Shown here: in pieces, positions 1 to 7,403 of the stretch
Layout: each line of letters opens with the position of its first letter
Numbering within the stretch: the stretch's first letter is position 1
Assembly (NCBI GenBank): GCA_002490315.1
Contig: DLKG01000062.1
Location: 1 to 17,022, forward strand
Direction: 5' to 3'
DNA length: 17,022 nt
DNA from: Prevotella sp. UBA7594
GTDB lineage: Bacteria > Bacteroidota > Bacteroidia > Bacteroidales > Bacteroidaceae
The notes under the pieces: model-generated
Databases searched by the model: none
The model's input: the letters and a program-made list of their open reading frames with translations, nothing else
What the model was told of the DNA's origin: nothing
Position numbers and translations under genes: made by a program

Positions 1-1292
1 GCCTTGGCGGAGTTCACGCGGGCGGCGAAGAACTGCATCTGCTTGCCTATCTTCATCGGACTCACGCAGCAGGCGATGCCGTAGTCGTCGCCGAGGTCGG
101 CACGCATGAGGTCGTCGTTCTCATACTGTATGGCGCTCGTGTCGATGCTCACCTTGGCGCAGTACTTCTTCCACGGCTCGGGCAGACGCTCGCTCCAGAG
201 CACAGTGAGGTTGGGCTCGGGCGACGGGCCCATATTATATAAGGTGTGAAGGAAGCGATAGTCGGTCTTCGTCACCATCGAGCGTCCGTCGATGCCCATG
301 CCGCCGATAGAGGCTGTAGCCCATATCGGGTCGCCCGAGAAGAGGTCGTTGTACTCCGGGGTGCGGAGGAAGCGCACGATGCGCAGCTTCATTATCATCT
401 GGTCGATGAGCTCCTGAGCCTCAGCCTCGGTGATGACGCCGCGCTGGAGGTCGCGCTGGATGTAGATGTCGAGGAAGGCGCACACGCGGCCAAGCGACAT
501 GGCTGCTCCGTCCTGGTCTTTCACTGCTCCAAGATAGCCGAAGTAGGTCCACTGCACTGCCTCGCGTGCGTTCTCGGCAGGACGCGTCACGTCGAAGCCG
601 TAGGCGGCACACATGCGCTCAAACTGCTTGAGCGCCTTTATCTGCTCTGTCACCTCCTCGCGCTGGCGCACAATCTCCTCGGTGAACTCCTGTATGTCGA
701 TGCGCTTAAAGTAGCGCTTCTTCTCCTCGATGAGGTTGGCTGTGCCGTAGAGGGCGATGCGTCGGTAGTCGCCGATGATGCGGCCGCGACCGTAGGCGTC
801 GGGCAGACCGGTGATGATGTGGGCGTGGCGTGCCGCCTTGATGTCGTCGTTGTAGGCAGAGAACACTCCCTCGTTGTGGGTCTTGCGGTATTTGGTGAAT
901 ATGGTCTTCGTCATAGGGTCGAGCTCGTAGCCATACGACTGCAGGGCTTTCTCCACCATGCGTATGCCACCCTTGGGGAAGATGCCTCGCTTCAGAGGAG
1001 CGTCGGTCTGCAGTCCGACTATCACCTCACTGTCGCGGTCGATGTAGCCGGCGCCGTAGGTGTCGATGCTTTGCGGCAGACGTGTCTCTGCGTCGTAGAC
1101 GCCCTTCTCGCGCTCCACCTCGAACATCTCGGAGAGCACATCCCAGAGATGGCGCGTGCGGTCGGTGGGACCGGCAAGAAACGACTCGTCGCCGTCGTAA
1201 GCCTCGTAGTTAGCCTGGATGAAATCACGCACATCGATTTCGTGCTTCCAATTGGAACCCTTGAAATCGTTTTGCAAATTTTGTAGAATCAT
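1..1292 (-). CDS. pflB: Pyruvate formate-lyase (formate acetyltransferase), 3' end outside window
   Basis: This glycyl-radical enzyme converts pyruvate and CoA to acetyl-CoA and formate in the cytoplasm during anaerobic growth. Reading the minus strand from the ATG at 1292-1290 gives 430 residues beginning MILQNLQNDFKGSNWKHEI and running open to the window edge. Family features include DTYGAGYIDRD, PLKRGIFPKGG, TGLPDAYGRGRIIGDYRR and, near the edge, IACCVSPMK, which carries the adjacent catalytic cysteines at residues 408 and 409 (bases 66-71), equivalent to Cys418/419 of the E. coli enzyme. The E. coli protein is about 760 residues, so roughly 55% is present; the C-terminal glycine that carries the radical lies outside. 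The start is chosen because it opens the conserved N-terminus and follows an A/T-rich leader with a Bacteroidetes-type promoter. It is divergent from the susC-like gene and is a housekeeping neighbour, not part of the sugar locus. An activase gene (pflA) may follow off-window; that is inference. Confidence 0.96.
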   Translation of the reverse strand, partial: MILQNLQNDFKGSNWKHEIDVRDFIQANYEAYDGDESFLAGPTDRTRHLWDVLSEMFEVEREKGVYDAETRLPQSIDTYGAGYIDRDSEVIVGLQTDAPLKRGIFPKGGIRMVEKALQSYGYELDPMTKTIFTKYRKTHNEGVFSAYNDDIKAARHAHIITGLPDAYGRGRIIGDYRRIALYGTANLIEEKKRYFKRIDIQEFTEEIVRQREEVTEQIKALKQFERMCAAYGFDVTRPAENAREAVQWTYFGYLGAVKDQDGAAMSLGRVCAFLDIYIQRDLQRGVITEAEAQELIDQMIMKLRIVRFLRTPEYNDLFSGDPIWATASIGGMGIDGRSMVTKTDYRFLHTLYNMGPSPEPNLTVLWSERLPEPWKKYCAKVSIDTSAIQYENDDLMRADLGDDYGIACCVSPMKIGKQMQFFAARVNSAK

Positions 1293-1332
1293 AAAATTTG
1301 TAGAGTTAGATATTTATATATTGTGTGTAATC

Positions 1333-1348
1333 GTTTACAAAGGTAAAC
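1333..1348. promoter_or_regulatory. Palindrome GTTTAC-AAAG-GTAAAC over the pflB promoter
   Basis: Two perfect 6-bp arms, GTTTAC (1333-1338) and GTAAAC (1343-1348), flank AAAG and overlap the candidate pflB -7 box. The position suits a repressor or redox-regulator operator. The sequence does not exactly match an operator I can name, so the regulator is unknown. Confidence 0.35.
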
Positions 1349-1369
1349 CTTATTTCCTGCTCATACAAG
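1338..1369 (-). promoter_or_regulatory. Candidate pflB promoter (Bacteroidetes -7 box)
   Basis: On the minus strand TACCTTTG (bases 1345-1338) matches the Bacteroidetes -7 consensus TAnnTTTG. A partial -33 element, CTTG, lies at 1369-1366 with 20 bp between them, which is the usual spacing. The -7 box sits about 45 bp upstream of the pflB start. The -7 match is clear; the -33 is weak. Confidence 0.55.
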
Positions 1370-1424
1370 TAATGATATAAAAATAGTTACAAAATCATTA
1401 CAAATAGGTATAGATTCATAGGTG

Positions 1425-1452
1425 GAAATGTAAGAAAAACGCCCGAAATGTA
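1425..1452 (+). repeat. Direct repeat GAAATGTA x2 upstream of susC promoter
   Basis: GAAATGTA occurs at 1425-1432 and again at 1445-1452, a 20-bp period, close to two helical turns. Both copies are followed by similar A-rich sequence. They lie about 85-115 bp upstream of the susC -7 box. AraC-type domains, including the one at the end of the HTCS encoded here, usually bind direct half-sites about two turns apart, so this is a candidate activator site. That role is inference. Confidence 0.35.
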
Positions 1453-1516
1453 CAAATTATGCACCTCAAGCCATTGTTTTACTAAAAAAACCCCTTTTGT
1501 TACAACTTAATCACTA

Positions 1517-1545
1517 TTGGAAATCGCTTACATATATTAATTTTG
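1517..1545 (+). promoter_or_regulatory. Candidate promoter of the susC-susD operon
   Basis: TAATTTTG at 1538-1545 is an exact match to the Bacteroidetes -7 consensus. Upstream there is only TTGG at 1517-1520 with 17 bp spacing, a poor -33 element. Transcription would begin near 1552, leaving a leader of about 35 bases before the ATG at 1587. The weak -33 suggests activator dependence. Confidence 0.65.
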
Positions 1546-1586
1546 CAACCAGAAAAACTTAAACCACAAACTTAAACCAAACAAAA

Positions 1587-4500
1587 ATGAAGAAGGACAA
1601 AACCACATCACCGACTCGAAGAGTATTGCTTTCGTCGGTTATTGTTCCGTCATTGTTGGCAGCAAGTCCGCTGACGTCTATGGCAAGTTCGCCAGCTGCC
1701 ATTCTACAGCAGCAAAACACAAAGGTTGCAGGATCCGTAGTTGACAATGCGGGTGAACCTATTATTGGCGCCTCCATAAAGGTAGTGGGCTCATCAGCAG
1801 CATCAGGCACAGTCACAGATATTGATGGTCATTTCACTATGAATGCCGCACCTGGCAGCATGCTTGAGATTACATACGTAGGATTCAAGCCACAGACTGT
1901 CAAGGCAACACCTTCCATGAAGATTGTTCTTTTGGAAGACAGCAAGGCCCTCAACGAGGTTGTTGTCGTAGGTTTCGGCACACAGAAGAAGGCTAACCTA
2001 ACCGGTGCCGTATCGGTTGTGTCAAGCAAGGAGATTGCATCGCGCCCGGTACAGAATGCAGCATCGGCTCTGCAAGGACTTATCCCGGGTCTGCAAATCA
2101 GCACCTCGAGCGGTACGCTCGACTCCAACCCGAGCATCAACGTGCGTGGTACTGGCACCATCGGCCAGGGCACAAGCGGCTCTCCTCTCGTACTTATCGA
2201 CGGAGCCGAGGGCGACATCAACACGCTCAACTCGCAGGACATCGAGAGCGTGTCTGTTCTGAAGGATGCTGCCGCATCTTCTATATATGGTTCGCGTGCG
2301 CCGTTTGGCGTGATTCTCATCACCACCAAGAAGGGTAAGCAAGGCAAGGTCAGCATCAACTACAACAACTCGTTCCGCTTCAGCGGCATGATACGTGGCA
2401 AGCACATGATGAACTCTGTCGACTTCGCCAGCTGGATGAACGACCTCAGCTCTGCCGACGGCGGCTCACCGCAGTTCAGCACAGCACAGATGGACAAGAT
2501 CGTGGCCTACCATAATGCCACACCAGTAAGCAATGGCGTTCGCCGGGCTGCCGACGGCACACTGCTCTATGCCATCGACCCCAGCAGCGGCAACTCGCAG
2601 TACTGGGCTGACGGATATGCCAACGGTTGCGACGACGTCGACTATTACGACGCCATATTCAAGAAGTCGTCGTTCTCAATGGAGCACAACGCAAGCGTGA
2701 GCGGAGCAAGCGACAAGGTGAACTACTACGCCTCGTTCAACTATCTCGACAACAACGGATTCATGAAGCTCAGCGATGACAACTACCACCGCTATAATGC
2801 TACTGCCAAGCTCGGCATCAAGCTCACCAACTGGCTTGACATGAACTACAACACGCGCTTCACGCGCACCGATTTTGTGCGTCCTGCCGACCTGAAGGAC
2901 GCTCTCTACAACGACCTCGCTCGCCAGGGATGGCCTACGCTGCCTCTCTACGACCGCAACGGATATTACTACTCTTCACCGTCGCCAGTGCTCGACCTCG
3001 CACAGGGCGGCAAGGACCAGACTCAGCGCAACATCTTCACCAATCAGGTGAACTTCACCATTGAGCCGATAAAGAACTGGAAGACGCATCTCGACTTCAC
3101 CTACCGCACCGACTACACCGACAACCACTACGACACGGAGACTACCTACAACCACGATGTGAACGGTCAGCCTTACGTGAACACCGCCAATGGTACGTCG
3201 AATGCCAACGCCGAGGTGCACGAGAGCAGCAAGCGCCAGAACTACTTCAACTTCCAGGCTTACACCGAATATGACTTCTCGCTTGCCGAGAAGCACAACT
3301 TCCACGTGATGGCTGGTTTCCAGGCTGAGCAGCTCAAGCAGCGCTATTTCGAGGCTAACCGTGCTGGCGTGATCGACCCCAACCACCCGGAAATCGACAT
3401 CACCACCGGACTCGGATATGACGGCAAGGAAGTGACTGCCACCATGAAGGGCAACCGCGACCAGTGGCAGACTGCCGGTTTCTTCGGACGCATCAACTAC
3501 AACTACGACGACCGCTACCTGCTCGAGGCCAATATACGTCGCGATGGTTCGTCACGTTTCCGCCGCGACCAGATGTGGCGCACATTCCCGTCTGTATCGC
3601 TTGGCTGGAACATCGCCAACGAGAAGTTCTTCCAGCCATTGGCAAAGACCGTAAACCAGCTCAAGCTGCGTGCATCATACGGTTCGCTCGGCAACCAGAA
3701 CACCGATGACTGGTATCGCACATACCAGGTGCTCAACTACACCCCTAACGCTGGCACTTGGCTGCAGAACGGCGCAAAGCCTTCGACGGTGACAGCTCCA
3801 GGACTTGTATCGCCTACACTGACATGGGAGAAGATTGAGAGCTACGACATTGGTCTCGACTTCGGATTCTTCAACAATCGACTGACTGGTTCGTTCGACT
3901 GGTTCGTACGTAACACAAAGGACATGGTGGGCAACGCGCCTGAACTTCCTGCCATTCTCGGTGCCGATGTGCCTGTGACCAACAACACCGACCTCCGCAC
4001 AACGGGTTGGGAGTTGCAACTCTCTTGGCGCGACGCATTGAAGAATGGTCTAAACTATGGCATTACATTCAACCTCTCCGACGCACGCACAAAGATCACA
4101 CGCTATCCAAATAACCCGACTGGCAGTGTCGACACTTACATTGCCGGACGCTACATCAACGAGATTTGGGGTTATGAGACTGTTGGCATCGCCAAGACCA
4201 ACGACGAGATGAGCGCCCATATCGCAAAGGCCGACCAGTCGGCTCTCGGCAGCAACTGGGCAGCAGGCGACATCATGTATCGCGACCTCAACAACGACGG
4301 CTACGTGAACGACGGCTCGCGCACACTTGCCGACCACGGCGACCTCAAGGTGATAGGCAACTCAACGCCTCGCTTCCTTGCCGGTCTCGACCTCACGGCT
4401 TCATGGAAAGGCTTCGATGTGCGTGCCTTCTTCCAGGGTGTGCTCAAGCGCGACTTCGCCATCACCAAGGATTGGGGTGGCAGAGAATATCTCTTCGGAT

Positions 4501-4913
4501 GCTCTGGCTCAGGACGCTGGTGGGCATCTGGCATAACAGCCGTGCAGGACTACTTCCGCAACGAGGACTCATGGTCGGTGAAGAACGGCTACCAGAGTGC
4601 CAACACCGACTCTTGGCTGCCGCGCCCCGTGGAGAATGGTGGCTCAAAGAACACTCAGGTGCAGAGCCGCTATCTGCTCAACGCCGCTTATGTGCGCATG
4701 AAGAATCTTCAGGTGGGCTACACCATCCCGGCTGCAATAACCCGCAACTGGGGCATCAGCAACCTGCGCGTGTTCTTCTCTGCCGAGAACCTCTTCACTA
4801 TCACAAGCATGCCTGGACAGTTCGACCCAGAACTTATCAGCGACAAGAGTTCTGGCGTGAACGGCTATCCGCTCTCACGCACGTTCTCGTTCGGCATGAA
4901 CGTCTCTTTCTAA
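1587..4913 (+). CDS. SusC-like TonB-dependent outer-membrane oligosaccharide transporter
   Basis: This is the outer-membrane pore of a SusC/SusD glycan importer, powered by TonB. The 1108-residue protein has an N-terminal export signal of about 32 residues (basic TRR, hydrophobic stretch, then TSMASS). A carboxypeptidase-regulatory-like beta-sandwich follows at about 45-105 (VAGSVVDNAGEPIIGASIKV ... TYVGFKPQ). The linker LNEVVVVGFGTQKK and plug domain span about 115-230, with the SusC signature VLKDAAASSIYGSRAPFGVI near residue 222. The beta-barrel runs to a terminal phenylalanine (FSFGMNVSF), as expected for barrel insertion. No STN secretin/TonB N-terminal domain is seen, so coupling to an anti-sigma factor is unlikely and regulation by the HTCS is more plausible. 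Length is typical for SusC (about 1000-1100). The susD-like gene follows after 48 bp and is surely co-transcribed. Substrate cannot be read from this protein; the neighbouring hydrolases suggest a beta-galactan. The start is preceded by an A-rich leader without a Shine-Dalgarno sequence. Confidence 0.96.
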   Translation: MKKDKTTSPTRRVLLSSVIVPSLLAASPLTSMASSPAAILQQQNTKVAGSVVDNAGEPIIGASIKVVGSSAASGTVTDIDGHFTMNAAPGSMLEITYVGFKPQTVKATPSMKIVLLEDSKALNEVVVVGFGTQKKANLTGAVSVVSSKEIASRPVQNAASALQGLIPGLQISTSSGTLDSNPSINVRGTGTIGQGTSGSPLVLIDGAEGDINTLNSQDIESVSVLKDAAASSIYGSRAPFGVILITTKKGKQGKVSINYNNSFRFSGMIRGKHMMNSVDFASWMNDLSSADGGSPQFSTAQMDKIVAYHNATPVSNGVRRAADGTLLYAIDPSSGNSQYWADGYANGCDDVDYYDAIFKKSSFSMEHNASVSGASDKVNYYASFNYLDNNGFMKLSDDNYHRYNATAKLGIKLTNWLDMNYNTRFTRTDFVRPADLKDALYNDLARQGWPTLPLYDRNGYYYSSPSPVLDLAQGGKDQTQRNIFTNQVNFTIEPIKNWKTHLDFTYRTDYTDNHYDTETTYNHDVNGQPYVNTANGTSNANAEVHESSKRQNYFNFQAYTEYDFSLAEKHNFHVMAGFQAEQLKQRYFEANRAGVIDPNHPEIDITTGLGYDGKEVTATMKGNRDQWQTAGFFGRINYNYDDRYLLEANIRRDGSSRFRRDQMWRTFPSVSLGWNIANEKFFQPLAKTVNQLKLRASYGSLGNQNTDDWYRTYQVLNYTPNAGTWLQNGAKPSTVTAPGLVSPTLTWEKIESYDIGLDFGFFNNRLTGSFDWFVRNTKDMVGNAPELPAILGADVPVTNNTDLRTTGWELQLSWRDALKNGLNYGITFNLSDARTKITRYPNNPTGSVDTYIAGRYINEIWGYETVGIAKTNDEMSAHIAKADQSALGSNWAAGDIMYRDLNNDGYVNDGSRTLADHGDLKVIGNSTPRFLAGLDLTASWKGFDVRAFFQGVLKRDFAITKDWGGREYLFGCSGSGRWWASGITAVQDYFRNEDSWSVKNGYQSANTDSWLPRPVENGGSKNTQVQSRYLLNAAYVRMKNLQVGYTIPAAITRNWGISNLRVFFSAENLFTITSMPGQFDPELISDKSSGVNGYPLSRTFSFGMNVSF

Positions 4914-4961
4914 TCTAAAGAGTGTAAACAATTTACCATCAACCAATAATAATACAACGAT

Positions 4962-7004
4962 ATGAAACTATATAGATTATCATTGATAACCCTCGCAATG
5001 GCTGCCACCATGACATCTTGCAGCGACTGGCTTGAGCAGGAACCTCCATCAAAGGTGACACCCGACGGTTTCATCAATCAGGACACTAAGATTCTGGCAG
5101 CTGTCGACGGACTCTACACCGATATTCTGCCGTCTCATCATAAACTTGGCAACTCATCAGAGATATGGTGCAGCGGTATCTTCGGCTGGGACAACAACAC
5201 CGACAACCAGATGGGACGCACGCCAGCCAATAAGTATGGCACTAACCTTTGGCTTGTGTCGAGCACCAACAGCGATTGGAAGTGGACCAACATACGCAAC
5301 GTCAACTATTGGCTCAGCGAGAGTTTGAAGAGTTATGAGGCAAAGACCGTAAGTGGCAGCGACGCAACCGTACGCCAGTATATCGGCGAACTCTACTTCC
5401 TGCGTGCCTTCGCCTACTTCGACCTCATGCAGAAATTCGGCGACCTGCCTATCCTCAAGGAGCCTTTCGAGGCAGATGAGGCAATGCTTGTCGAGGCCGA
5501 CAAGCGCAGCCCGTGCAACGAGGTGGCACGCTTCATTCTCTCTGATCTCGACGAGGCTCTGAACTATCTCGCAAAGGATGGCTTTGAGAGTCGCCACACA
5601 CGCATCTCCTACGATGCAGCCATGCTCTTGAAGTCGCGCGTGGCTCTCTACGAGGCTTCTTGGCTCCGCTACTTCGCCGGCACGCCTTTCGTGCCTGGCG
5701 ACGCACAGTGGCCGGGAGCAAAGAAGAACAGCAGCTTCGCCTATACCACTGGCTCGGTGGAGAAAGAGTCGGAATACTTCTATAAGGTTGCGGCTGAGGC
5801 TGCCGAGCAGGTGGCAGACAAGTATCAGGGCGAACTGGTGAAGAACACTGGTGTGGTTCCGCAGAGCGAGTCTGATCCCGCCAATCCTTACATGGAACTA
5901 TGGGGTTCTACCGACCTCTCGTCGAAGCCCGAAGTGCTTCTGTGGCGTGAGTACAACTCTACTCTCGGTGTTGTCAACAACGTGGAAGTGTCCATTCAGT
6001 TCGGCAACTACAACATTGGTGTGACACGTGGCATGGTGGAGACCTACTTGATGAAGGACGGCAAGCCGCGCTATGATTCAGAATACACCTACGACGACAG
6101 CAGCATCGCAGCCGTTGCCAAGGATCGCGACCCGCGCCTCTCGGTATTCCTCAAGGTGCCTGGACAGAAGAATGCTTTCCGCAACATGTCGTCTACTGCC
6201 GACCACGTTGTCATCAACCAGCCTATGCCCGACATCACCAACGGTAGCGAGGACAAGGGCTATAGCACTGGCTACGCCCTGCGCAAGGGTGGCACTTTCG
6301 ACCGCACACAGTGTGTGAACGGTGGTGGCAGCACTGCAGCCGTAGTGTTCCGTGCAACTGAAGCCTTGCTCAACTATATGGAGGCTGAGTATGAGCTTAC
6401 GAAGAATGTCAACTCAGGCAAGATTCTAAGCTATTGGAAGACTGTACGCGAGTGCGCCGGCTTTACTGGCAGCGCCGCCGACCCTATGACCACCATCAAC
6501 GCCACAGATATGTCGCGTGAGGATGGCGACTGGGGTGCCTACTCGGCAGGAAAGAAACTCACCGATGCCGTGCTCTACAACATTCGTCGTGAGCGCAAGA
6601 GTGAGCTTGTGGCTGAGGGACTCCGCTGGATGGACTTGCAGCGCTGGCGCTCGCTCGACCAGTTGATGGCCAACCCGGTACATATCGAGGGCATCAACCT
6701 CTGGGGCTCTGACATGCACAACGATCCTGCCTACAGCGGCAAGCTCTTCTACGACGGCGACGGATCAGGCAAATCAGCAACAACTTCCTCACCGCGTCTG
6801 AGCAACTATCTGCGCCCGCAGGAGATCAACACTATCAACAACAGCTTCCTCGGCGGACTCACATGGCACATGGCCCACTACCTGGAGCCTCTACCTATAC
6901 GCCAGTTCCTCCTCACGGCTTCCGACCATGCCACGGTGGAGAACAGTGTGCTCTATCAGAACCCCTACTGGCCTACAGTGGCAGGTCATGCGGCCGAGAA
7001 GTAA
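4962..7004 (+). CDS. SusD/RagB-like surface glycan-binding lipoprotein
   Basis: This is the lipoprotein lid that binds oligosaccharides over the SusC pore. The 680-residue product begins MKLYRLSLITLAMAATMTSC, a signal with lipobox MTSC; Cys20 would be lipidated. The mature N-terminus SDWLEQEPPSKVTPDGF is typical of SusD, as is YIGELYFLRAFAYFDLMQKF near residues 140-160 (the helical, TPR-like part). RRERKSELVAEGLRWMDLQR near 544 and a C-terminal segment ending in NPYWPTVAGHAAEK are also characteristic. At 680 residues it is somewhat longer than the commonest SusD proteins (about 500-600), as often seen for larger or branched ligands; that reading is tentative. It lies 48 bp after the susC-like gene, and the operon is closed by the hairpin at 7119-7157. 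No separate SusE/F-type binding lipoprotein follows. Confidence 0.95.
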   Translation: MKLYRLSLITLAMAATMTSCSDWLEQEPPSKVTPDGFINQDTKILAAVDGLYTDILPSHHKLGNSSEIWCSGIFGWDNNTDNQMGRTPANKYGTNLWLVSSTNSDWKWTNIRNVNYWLSESLKSYEAKTVSGSDATVRQYIGELYFLRAFAYFDLMQKFGDLPILKEPFEADEAMLVEADKRSPCNEVARFILSDLDEALNYLAKDGFESRHTRISYDAAMLLKSRVALYEASWLRYFAGTPFVPGDAQWPGAKKNSSFAYTTGSVEKESEYFYKVAAEAAEQVADKYQGELVKNTGVVPQSESDPANPYMELWGSTDLSSKPEVLLWREYNSTLGVVNNVEVSIQFGNYNIGVTRGMVETYLMKDGKPRYDSEYTYDDSSIAAVAKDRDPRLSVFLKVPGQKNAFRNMSSTADHVVINQPMPDITNGSEDKGYSTGYALRKGGTFDRTQCVNGGGSTAAVVFRATEALLNYMEAEYELTKNVNSGKILSYWKTVRECAGFTGSAADPMTTINATDMSREDGDWGAYSAGKKLTDAVLYNIRRERKSELVAEGLRWMDLQRWRSLDQLMANPVHIEGINLWGSDMHNDPAYSGKLFYDGDGSGKSATTSSPRLSNYLRPQEINTINNSFLGGLTWHMAHYLEPLPIRQFLLTASDHATVENSVLYQNPYWPTVAGHAAEK

Positions 7005-7118
7005 ACGAATCGAAATGTAGCTTTTGATTTAAATTATAATAGCTTTTGAAATGATTATAGTAGAGGATAACTTTAAATAGGTTCTTTAAAGGTATTAGTT
7101 TAGGTGAAAATTGAGTGA

Positions 7119-7157
7119 AGAGGGAATCTGCTCTGCAAAGAGCGGTTCCCTCTTTTT
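7119..7157 (+). terminator. Rho-independent terminator of the susC-susD operon
   Basis: AGAGGGAA (7119-7126) pairs with TTCCCTCT (7146-7153), and inside it GCTCT (7130-7134) pairs with AGAGC (7139-7143) around a short GCAA loop. The outer arm runs into a T run at 7153-7157. It lies 115 bp after the susD-like stop. Confidence 0.85.
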
Positions 7158-7160
7158 GTG

Positions 7161-7246
7161 TATCACGGCCGTGGCTAATGCTCATCACGGCCGTGGTGAA
7201 CGCTCATCACGGGCGTGGCTGACGCTCGTCACGGACGTGACACGAC
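7161..7246. repeat. Four-copy tandem array of CACG-NN-CGTG palindromes, 22-bp period
   Basis: Units start at 7161, 7183, 7205 and 7227, each 22 bp apart. Every copy has the same arms, CACG and CGTG, around a central dinucleotide that varies: GC, GC, GG, GA. Flanking bases are also shared (a T before the arm; GCT closing the first three units). In the fourth unit the stem is extended to GTCACG/CGTGAC, with G-C and T-A pairs replacing the A-T and T-G pairs of unit two, which looks like compensated change. The spacing puts all four copies on nearly the same face of the helix. It lies between a terminator and the HTCS promoter, about 75 bp upstream of the -33 box. It could be an operator cluster or a dispersed palindromic repeat; the sequence alone does not decide. 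Confidence 0.8.
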
Positions 7247-7321
7247 AATATAAGTAGCCATACAGACAAATAAAAAAACGGTGTCTGCTTTAACTTCCCA
7301 TATCTGCTTTTGTTTTTGACA

Positions 7322-7353
7322 TTTGCCTAAATTCATTTTTTTTGTTAATTTTG
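7322..7353 (+). promoter_or_regulatory. Promoter of the HTCS gene
   Basis: TTTG at 7322-7325 and TAATTTTG at 7346-7353 match the Bacteroidetes -33 and -7 boxes with 20 bp between them, the best full match in the window. Transcription would start near 7360, about 45 bases before the ATG at 7404. A strong consensus fits constitutive basal expression of a sensor. Confidence 0.8.
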
Positions 7354-7403
7354 CGCCCGATAAGCTACATACTAATTAAGGACAGAAAACTTTATACACC
7401 TAA

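Larger units (their letters stand above)
1293..1586. other. Divergent intergenic control region between pflB and susC-like gene
   Basis: This AT-rich stretch of 294 bases has no supportable gene. It holds a candidate promoter and a palindrome for pflB near 1333-1369, an inverted repeat GTAATGAT/ATCATTAC at 1369-1376 and 1394-1401, two TTACAAA copies 11 bp apart (1387-1393 and 1398-1404), two GAAATGTA copies 20 bp apart (1425-1452), and a -7 box for the susC-like gene at 1538-1545. The lack of a good -33 box for susC fits a promoter that needs an activator, which would be the HTCS encoded downstream. That link is inferred. Confidence 0.7.
7005..7403. other. Intergenic region between susD-like gene and HTCS gene
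   Basis: This 399-bp stretch carries no supportable gene. In order it holds two copies of TAGCTTTTGA 22 bp apart (7018-7027, 7040-7049), a rho-independent terminator (7119-7157), a four-unit palindrome array with a 22-bp period (7161-7246), TCTGCTTT twice 19 bp apart (7284-7291, 7303-7310), and a consensus Bacteroidetes promoter (7322-7353) with a leader of about 45 bases before the HTCS start. Confidence 0.75.

Noticed and set aside
246..1286. 346-codon open frame on the plus strand opposite pflB
   Set aside because: The minus strand encodes a clear pyruvate formate-lyase over the same bases; the plus-strand product is low-complexity and resembles nothing.
6973..7188. 71-codon minus-strand frame after susD
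   Set aside because: It crosses the susD terminator hairpin and part of the palindrome array, and its product is AT-driven without a recognisable domain.
7161..7246. CRISPR-like array
   Set aside because: Units are contiguous 22-bp imperfect repeats with no unique spacers of 30 bp or more and no cas genes nearby.
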